A stretch of DNA of 64,000 nucleotides from contig CAYMLG010000001.1 in assembly GCA_964391195.1 (NCBI GenBank), positions 1 through 64,000 on the forward strand. The letters are read 5' to 3'. Made by a program: the position numbers and the translations under genes. Position 1 is the first letter of the stretch. The number at the start of each line of letters is the position of its first letter. Positions 58,670 to 64,000 of this stretch are shown in pieces. A model generated the notes under the pieces. The model saw only the letters and a program-made list of their open reading frames with translations. It had not been told where the DNA came from and did not search any database. The stretch is from JAAYXE01 sp964391195. Its GTDB lineage: Bacteria; Chloroflexota; Anaerolineae; Anaerolineales; UBA4823.

Positions 58670-59709
58670 GCGCCCTCTTCCGGCAGGGGGTAACCCCAGG
58701 CGGCCAGGGTCTCACCGGCGATGCTGTGGAAAAGCTGCCGGTCGCGGGGGGTGAACATCTCGCGCCAGGAGCCGTGTTTGCCCTTCTGCAGGTTTTGGGC
58801 GATATCGCCGGCTTTCTGTTTCTGCCAGTCGGCGTCGGGGTTCTGGCGAGTCTCGGCAGCCAGGGATTCCTGCAGCCCGGGTTGGTCCGGGTCGGCGCCC
58901 AGGAAGGACCACAGCCTGCACATCTCCTCCCAGGTGTCTTGCAGCAGGTCTTCATAGCGCAGGACGAAGAAGCGCTCACCGTACAGCTCCCGGCCGGCCT
59001 GCACGGTCTCTTCCACGTTGCGCACCCAGCCTTCGGCCGCCCGGCGCAGGCCTTTCTCGGTGAACACCGAGCGCTGCCCGGAGAGGAAAGGCTCCGGGTG
59101 GGCGGCGAACTCGGCCCGGATGTTCAGGTCCTCGCGGGAGAGGTGCTGGGGCGAGTCGATGAAGCCCTGGAAGCGGTGTGAGAGCACCGTGTCGCGCCCG
59201 TCGCGCAGGATATACACCAGGCGTCCATCGGGGTACACCTTGTACATCAGGCGCACGGCTTCCCCGTCTAGCAGGCTGCTGGGGCTTTTATCCCCGACGA
59301 TGGTCTTCCCGAGGCGGCGGGCTTCGCGCTCCATGATAAAGTCGGCCGCGGCGCGCAGCACCACGGGGGAGAGATCGCGACCCCCGTTCCAGCGGTTGCT
59401 GCGCCGGGCCAGCCAGCTCTCGACCTCGGGGTCATCCACCAGCGATTGGAGCAGCGGCGGGCGGGTGAAGAAATGGGCCTGGTAGTTGCAGTGGACCGCG
59501 GGGTGCAGGCGCACCAGGCGCGCCAGCAGGGTGGTGCCGGAGCGAGCGTGCCCGTAGATGAAGAATTTCTCCATCGGGAAGAACAGCCGGGCTTCGGCCG
59601 CCTCTTCGGCGGTGATGGCAGGGATCTCACCGCGCGTGCCGCGGCTCACCTGCCCGTTCACTAAGAGGCGCTTGACCAGCGCCAGACGGTTTCGAAGACG
59701 AGGGAACAT
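58666..59709 (-). CDS. Sulfotransferase family protein
   Basis: 347 residues, the longest of the four. FFIYGHARSGTTLLARLVRL (about residues 49-68) is the phosphosulfate loop. RLVYILRDGRDTVLSHRFQG is the 3'-phosphate site. NLQKGKHGSWREMFTPRDR near the C-terminus completes the PAPS pocket. About 45 extra residues precede the loop. ATG 59709 is used. It is coupled to the Gfo/Idh gene, so the two may act on the same sugar. Acceptor unknown. Confidence 0.88.
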   Translation of the reverse strand: MFPRLRNRLALVKRLLVNGQVSRGTRGEIPAITAEEAAEARLFFPMEKFFIYGHARSGTTLLARLVRLHPAVHCNYQAHFFTRPPLLQSLVDDPEVESWLARRSNRWNGGRDLSPVVLRAAADFIMEREARRLGKTIVGDKSPSSLLDGEAVRLMYKVYPDGRLVYILRDGRDTVLSHRFQGFIDSPQHLSREDLNIRAEFAAHPEPFLSGQRSVFTEKGLRRAAEGWVRNVEETVQAGRELYGERFFVLRYEDLLQDTWEEMCRLWSFLGADPDQPGLQESLAAETRQNPDADWQKQKAGDIAQNLQKGKHGSWREMFTPRDRQLFHSIAGETLAAWGYPLPEEGA

Positions 59710-59752
59710 TCAACCTTTCCTGAAGGACGACCGTCCTGAAGGGCTTCAGGCT

Positions 59753-61189
59753 TTACTGCAGTCCTAAGCGTTTTAGGAAGATTTCGGCTGTGCGCCGTCC
59801 GGCGCTGCCGTCGGTGTAGGTACATTCGTTGGCGATGAAGCGCTGGCGAGCCTCGCGGTCGGCGTCCGGGTTGGTGAGGTAATAGTTCAGCGCCTCCAGC
59901 AGTTGGGTTTCGTTCTGGGTGTCGCGCCCCGCTCCAGACAGGCGGAAGCGGGAATGGGTGGGCCAGCCGCCGATCTGCGAGAGAGGCAGGGTGTACTTCC
60001 CCGGCCAGCCGGTGGGAGAATCGATGCACACGCTGACCACCGGTGTGCCGTGGGTGCAGGCCTCGACCACCATGGTCGAATACACGGTGGTGAACACATC
60101 GGCGTAGGCCATCATCGAGGACTTCTCGGGCATGTCTTCGCCGGAATAGTAGCCCAGCTCGCCGCCCAGGGGCACCGGCTCGACGACGTGGACGTGAGGC
60201 AGCTCGCGGGCCAGGCGGCGGATTTGCTCTCGCTCGGCGGCGAAGCGTTCGACATCCATGAAGTGGTTGGGGTGCAGGCGCACCAGGAGCTGGGAGGGGC
60301 AGGCCAGCGCATCCGAGGAGACCAGGCGGGCCAGGGCTTCGACGTTCTGGATGTTGGGTGAGAAGCTGACGAAGCTGGCGGCGTAGGCGATCAGCTTGCG
60401 TTCCAGGTCCAGGCCATGCAGGCGGAAATACTCCTCGCGAGGCATGAGCCACTCTTTGCGGAAATAGCCGTCGTAAGAGGGGATGCCGCCGATATCCACG
60501 TTTTCAGGGGCCCAGTCGGAGCCCAGCACCAACTCTTGCTTTTGAATCTCCGACCAGCAGGTGGCCCAATCCAGGCGGGCGCCGCTCAGGCTGTAGCTGC
60601 TGGTGTTGTCCCAGCCGACGATCACCGTGCCGGTGGGGATATGACGGGCGGCGGCCTCCCGCAGGAGGTAGCGGTCCCAGCGCCAACCGGGGGTGCTGGC
60701 GACGACCATATCCGGGCGATAGCGGTCGAACAGGTCGCCGTAGATGTTTGGGGTGAAGCGAGACTGCTGCAGGCGGACGAGCCCCCGGCGGGCAGCCCGG
60801 GAATGGCGCAGGGTCCACACGGCGCCCCTGGCCAGAAAGTACAGCATGCGCCGGCGGGCGTGCGCTTCGGCTTCCACCTGGCGGATGTAGCTGTCCACCG
60901 CTTCCAGGTTGATCCGCTTGGAGGCGCCGGCCCGGCGCAGGAAATCCAGCCAGAATTGGACCGAATTCTGGCTGCGCTGAAAGTATTCTTTGGCCTGCTG
61001 GAAGCGCAGGCCCTCGATGGTCAGGCCCGGGCGCCCGAAGCGGCGGGAGACCTGGTCTTTGAGGGCATCGTCGGTGAGCAGGACGATTTCGACCCCGGTG
61101 TCGAGCAGGGTGGGGACGAGATCGCTCTGCAGGAAGTAGATGATGGCGAGGCCGTGATCGGCGCTGATAAAGATACGTTTTTGATTCAT
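59753..61189 (-). CDS. GT-B-fold surface carbohydrate synthesis protein (CDP-glycerol transferase-like)
   Basis: 478 residues. I recognise only the general fold: an N-terminal RIFISADHGLAIIYFLQSDL, a central VGWDNTSSYSLSG, and a C-terminal domain with LLVRLHPNHFMDVERF, AYADVFTTVYSTMVVEACTHGTPVVSV and a helical end. This resembles CDP-glycerol glycerophosphotransferase and capsule transferases. No membrane helix. It could transfer a sugar or polyol phosphate. It lies between two GTs in the rightmost operon. Confidence 0.6.
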   Translation of the reverse strand: MNQKRIFISADHGLAIIYFLQSDLVPTLLDTGVEIVLLTDDALKDQVSRRFGRPGLTIEGLRFQQAKEYFQRSQNSVQFWLDFLRRAGASKRINLEAVDSYIRQVEAEAHARRRMLYFLARGAVWTLRHSRAARRGLVRLQQSRFTPNIYGDLFDRYRPDMVVASTPGWRWDRYLLREAAARHIPTGTVIVGWDNTSSYSLSGARLDWATCWSEIQKQELVLGSDWAPENVDIGGIPSYDGYFRKEWLMPREEYFRLHGLDLERKLIAYAASFVSFSPNIQNVEALARLVSSDALACPSQLLVRLHPNHFMDVERFAAEREQIRRLARELPHVHVVEPVPLGGELGYYSGEDMPEKSSMMAYADVFTTVYSTMVVEACTHGTPVVSVCIDSPTGWPGKYTLPLSQIGGWPTHSRFRLSGAGRDTQNETQLLEALNYYLTNPDADREARQRFIANECTYTDGSAGRRTAEIFLKRLGLQ

Positions 61190-61237
61190 GAGGTGAGATC
61201 GCGGAGAGACCGCCGGTCCGCCCGGCAGGCGCTCCTG

Positions 61238-62188
61238 TTAATTGCTCCTGTAAAGGATATCGAAGGTTTTGTTGTAGACCCAGACGAGCAAGCGACGCAA
61301 GGGCTTCCACATCGCCCGCCCGCTGGTTTGCCTCGGGGCCGGGGAGACGACTGCGCCTGCGGGAATCCCCTGGCGGGTGTTGCCCATGTGCTGCACCCAC
61401 CACTCGGGGGTAGACAGGCGCAGGTAGCCGCGTTCGTTGATGCCGATATCCAGCGAGCGGACCTCGCCCATCGGGCGGTTGGAAGGGATGGGGAGCAGGT
61501 TTTGCAGCACATGGCGGCGGGCGACGAACTGGAAATGCCCGGCGCCGACGTAGTATTTCTCCCCGCGGTAGAACAGGACCAGGTCCCGGCAGCTTTCGAA
61601 GTGGGCGCGGGCGCTGGCCTCATCTCGCCCCAGGCTGCGCGCATGGCGCCAATAGTCCTCCCAGGGCAGAAAGCGCCCGCGTTCCAGGCGGGCTTCCGGC
61701 TCTTCCTGCGCCCAACGCACGGTGGCGGTCGAGAATTCATCCGGGCTCCACAGGGGCAGGCCGGTGACCATCCCGGCGTTCTCGAAGGTTTCCAGGACTT
61801 TGAGCTGGGCGGAGAGCCACCCGGGGAAGAAGTAAATGTCGCTGTCGGCATAGGCCAGGTATTCGCCGGGCGCAGCGCCAAAGATGAAGTTCCAGGCCCC
61901 GCCCTTGCCCACATTGCGGTTGGAGAGCGCCAGGTATTGGATGCGCCCCTGCTGCTCGGCTTCCAGCAGGTAGGCGCGCACCTCCGGGCAGCTGGCGTTG
62001 TCGAACACCAGCAGGTCGAAGGGCATGCCGGTGTTCTCCCACAGGCTGCCCAGGCAGGCCTTGAGCACGTCCAGGCTCTCGGCGTAGTAGCCGCCGATGA
62101 AGGGGATGTAGGTCACGATGGCGACGGTGACCCGCTCGGGTTGGACGACCTGGCTGATGGCTTTGGCGGGGTTCTGTCCGATGCGCAT
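61238..62188 (-). CDS. Family 2 glycosyltransferase
   Basis: 316 residues. VTVAIVTYIPFIGGYYAESL, LLVFDNASCPEVRAYL, NRNVGKGGAWNFIFGAAPGE and YLAYADSDIYFFPGWL (DxD) define a GT2 core. The second half carries GAGHFQFVARRHVLQNLLP and a basic C-terminus. ATG 62188 begins one base after the upstream stop. Donor unknown. Confidence 0.78.
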   Translation of the reverse strand: MRIGQNPAKAISQVVQPERVTVAIVTYIPFIGGYYAESLDVLKACLGSLWENTGMPFDLLVFDNASCPEVRAYLLEAEQQGRIQYLALSNRNVGKGGAWNFIFGAAPGEYLAYADSDIYFFPGWLSAQLKVLETFENAGMVTGLPLWSPDEFSTATVRWAQEEPEARLERGRFLPWEDYWRHARSLGRDEASARAHFESCRDLVLFYRGEKYYVGAGHFQFVARRHVLQNLLPIPSNRPMGEVRSLDIGINERGYLRLSTPEWWVQHMGNTRQGIPAGAVVSPAPRQTSGRAMWKPLRRLLVWVYNKTFDILYRSN

Positions 62189-62189
62189 A

Positions 62190-63095
62190 TCAGGTAAGGC
62201 TCCCGGTCAGGGCGCGCCGGCGGCGGCGGAACTGGCGGGCGATGGCCCAACTCAGCCCACGGCGGCGCCCATCTTTGGGGGTGAAGGTCCGTTCGGCCAG
62301 GCGCAGCAGCCGCAGCAGGGTGAGAGGCGGGCGGCGCAGGCGCCCGTCGCGCAGCTCGTGAGAGGTGTCCAGCACGGTGTACATGTGATGCCAGCCGCCG
62401 GCCAGGGCGATATTCCGCTCCGATTCTTCCAGGTCGTAGTGCGGCTTGCCCCCCGGCAGGTGGCTGTAATCGTGACTCTGGTGGATGATGTGGATCGAAG
62501 GGGTGCCGTCAACCACCGGGATACCCTGCTGGCGGGCGGCGTAGATCATCCAGTTATCCCAACCGGCGCGGCCGATGGCGAATTGAGGCATACCGGCGAA
62601 CAGGGCGGGAGGAAAAACGAAATAGTCGCTGCCGGCGGGGGGGTGGAGCTGGCCGCGAGCCAGCCGTTCGGCGTCCAGGCGCTGCTCCCACCCGGGGCCG
62701 AAATCCAATTCCCGGGTCACATCCAGATCCCAGCGCTGTCCGACGAGCAGAAAGCGTTCCGCCTGCCCGGCGACCTGGCGGGCGGCGGCCACAAAATCGG
62801 GCAGCAGGAGAATATCGGCGTTAACGTAGGCCAACAAACGGCCTTTGCCGGCGGCCCGCGCCAGGTCGAAGATCGAGCTCACCAGGGGCGTACCCTGTTC
62901 GTTGCGCTCCACCTGCGGCAGGCAGGTCACTCCCAACTCGGCGGCTGCCTCCGCCAGCCCGGCCTCTTCGCCGACCAGGAAGACTTCCACCTCATCCCCC
63001 AGGCACAGCCAGGAGCGGATCGCGTTGCGCTGGATGAGGTTGATATGCGGGTTGGTGAACGGTTTAGGGGCGGTAAAAATGGTTAAGAACGACAT
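62190..63095 (-). CDS. Putative glycosyltransferase of unknown family
   Basis: 301 residues. A GT-A-like N-terminus (FLTIFTAPKPFTNPHINLIQ) precedes LLAYVNADILLLPDFVAAA with a probable metal-binding Asp motif, and DYFVFPPALFAGMPQFAIGR resembles the acceptor region. IHIIHQSHDYSHLPGGKPHY is a distinctive conserved-looking stretch. The family is uncertain, but position among transferases supports a glycan role. ATG 63095 is chosen over a longer frame to 63176 that would overlap the SpsF gene. Confidence 0.6.
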   Translation of the reverse strand: MSFLTIFTAPKPFTNPHINLIQRNAIRSWLCLGDEVEVFLVGEEAGLAEAAAELGVTCLPQVERNEQGTPLVSSIFDLARAAGKGRLLAYVNADILLLPDFVAAARQVAGQAERFLLVGQRWDLDVTRELDFGPGWEQRLDAERLARGQLHPPAGSDYFVFPPALFAGMPQFAIGRAGWDNWMIYAARQQGIPVVDGTPSIHIIHQSHDYSHLPGGKPHYDLEESERNIALAGGWHHMYTVLDTSHELRDGRLRRPPLTLLRLLRLAERTFTPKDGRRRGLSWAIARQFRRRRRALTGSLT

Positions 63096-63117
63096 CGTTT
63101 TTCCGTTGGTATGGCGA

Positions 63118-63885
63118 TCACGAACGCTGGCTGCGGTCGTCGACATCGAACGCCGATTTATGCTGCACCCCGGCATTGATGCGGGCCAGCTCGGGCTCGC
63201 GCCGGAACAGGTCGAGCACCTCCAGCCAGGAGAAGTCCTGGCGCCCGCCGAAGCGGGAGACGACCGCCCGCACCAGGTCCAAATCGGCGGGCGTATCCAC
63301 CGTCCAGCGCAGGTCGCCGTAATCCTGTTCGTGGTCGATCACCCGCACCCGGAAGCGGCCTTCGCTGTCGTAGAGATAAGGCATCACGTGCTCGCGCTGG
63401 TAAGGCTGGCTGGCCTCGCGCCAGGCGCGTTCCAGGGCGGGGAAGGTGCAGGCCTCCACATCCAGGCCGATCGGATAGGTGCGGCGCCAGGGCGGGGGGA
63501 GGCGGTTGGCGGCGAAGTCATGGCCTTCCAGGGCAGTCACGGTTGCGTCGATCAGTCCGGGGTCGATCAGCGGGCAGTCGGCGGTGAGGCGGACGACGAC
63601 GCCGGCCCCGGCCTGGCGGGCGGCCTGGTAGAAGCGGTCGAGCACATCGTACAGGTCGCCGCGGTAGCAGGGGATGCCACGCCCGGCGCAAAACTCGGCG
63701 ACCGGATCGTCGGAAGGATCGGTGGTGGTGGCGAAGATCACCTCATCCACGCTTTGCGCCAGGCGCGCCCGGTCCACCACCCAGGCCAGCATCGGTTTCC
63801 CGGCGATATCCTTCAGTATCTTGCCCGGCAGGCGGCTGGAAGACATCCGCCCCTGGACGACTGCCACAACTTTTCCAGGCTCCAT
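63118..63885 (-). CDS. SpsF-type cytidylyltransferase
   Basis: 255 residues. VVAVVQGRMSSSRLPGKILKDIAGKPML is the SpsF/CMP-sugar synthetase signature. EVIFATTTDPSDDPV, VVRLTADCPLIDPGLIDATV and LRWTVDTPADLDLV follow. SpsF homologues commonly sit with nonulosonate genes of the legionaminic/pseudaminic type. It activates a sugar with CTP. ATG 63885 is used. It lies 17 bases after the partial gene at the right edge and is the third such enzyme in the window. Confidence 0.88.
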   Translation of the reverse strand: MEPGKVVAVVQGRMSSSRLPGKILKDIAGKPMLAWVVDRARLAQSVDEVIFATTTDPSDDPVAEFCAGRGIPCYRGDLYDVLDRFYQAARQAGAGVVVRLTADCPLIDPGLIDATVTALEGHDFAANRLPPPWRRTYPIGLDVEACTFPALERAWREASQPYQREHVMPYLYDSEGRFRVRVIDHEQDYGDLRWTVDTPADLDLVRAVVSRFGGRQDFSWLEVLDLFRREPELARINAGVQHKSAFDVDDRSQRS

Positions 63886-63897
63886 CTTTCAGGTGTC

Positions 63898-64000
63898 CTA
63901 ATTCTGGCGAGGATTGCTGCGGGCGATCTCATAAGCTTGCAGCAGCCCGCGGAAATTCTTTTCCCAATCGGCCCGTTCTTCGGCCAGGCGGCGGGCCTGG
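63898..64000 (-). CDS. C-terminal end of an unidentified gene (partial)
   Basis: Only the last 33 residues are inside the window, ending ...FRGLLQAYEIARSNPRQN and a TAG stop at 63898-63900. The visible part is charged and helical, with no diagnostic motif. It precedes the SpsF gene by 12 bases and is probably in the same operon. The remainder lies beyond the right edge. Confidence 0.7.
   Translation of the reverse strand, partial: QARRLAEERADWEKNFRGLLQAYEIARSNPRQN

Noticed and set aside
1..64000. tRNA, rRNA, CRISPR array, prophage or transposase genes
   Set aside because: I looked for cloverleaf ends, regularly spaced repeats and integrase or transposase motifs and found none; only the 13-base motif hints at mobile DNA.

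Overview
The window is a 64 kb piece of a GC-rich bacterial chromosome. It has TATAAT-type promoters and tightly packed, overlapping operons. Gene content suggests an uncultured Chloroflexota, probably Anaerolineae-like: YtxH protein, large acetyl-CoA synthetase, secreted gluzincin protease and a big export/glycosylation locus. The taxonomic call is inference; no rRNA or other phylogenetic marker is present.

Left end (1-10 kb, mostly + strand). A lone sulfotransferase is followed by a coenzyme A operon (panB, a panE-type reductase, panC, type III pantothenate kinase coaX). A small methyltransferase and a Sua5/TsaC-type threonylcarbamoyl-AMP synthase come next. The 434-bp gap after it holds two tandem copies of a promoter, short leader and covarying terminator hairpin, which I interpret as twin small RNAs carrying an anti-Shine-Dalgarno motif. 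Then come a metallophosphoesterase (- strand), acetyl-CoA synthetase with a clear promoter and terminator, and a YtxH protein.

From about 10 kb to the right edge every gene is on the - strand, and nearly all belong to a surface-polysaccharide locus. Reading right to left (transcription order), 64-56 kb holds an SpsF-type cytidylyltransferase, glycosyltransferases, a sulfotransferase, a Gfo/Idh oxidoreductase and an AftB-like GT-C membrane transferase. At 56-48 kb a strong promoter drives a fused PAPS synthase (Sat-CysC), an SDR, a NeuA-type cytidylyltransferase, a NeuB-isomerase fusion, a capsule-type transferase and a methyltransferase. At 48-42.5 kb lies a distinctive module: acyl carrier protein, class-II-synthetase-like amino acid:carrier-protein ligase, GNAT, AAC(3)-family acyltransferase, DUF4910 peptidase-like protein and a sulfotransferase. 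At 42.5-32 kb are another cytidylyltransferase, a sulfatase-fold membrane protein, a hydroxyacid dehydrogenase, an SDR, a MptE-like/GT42-like protein, a GT39-like membrane transferase, two sister GT2s and a sulfotransferase. At 32-21 kb are rmlCBAD for dTDP-L-rhamnose, the Wzm/Wzt ABC exporter, a 1107-residue multidomain glycosyltransferase and two GT2s. At 21-10 kb are a secreted beta-helix protein, GTs, a WecA-type initiating transferase, a Wzz-like chain-length protein, an O-antigen ligase-like protein and a membrane-anchored metalloprotease.

Together the genes describe synthesis, sulfation, probable aminoacylation, export and ligation of a complex glycan containing rhamnose and at least one nonulosonic (sialic-like) acid. 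The four sulfotransferases need PAPS, which Sat-CysC makes, and the carrier protein needs the phosphopantetheine arm derived from CoA. The most novel-looking items are the aminoacyl-carrier-protein module (42.5-47.5 kb) and the tandem small RNAs (5.96-6.21 kb). The glycan structure and the roles of many transferases cannot be read from sequence alone.
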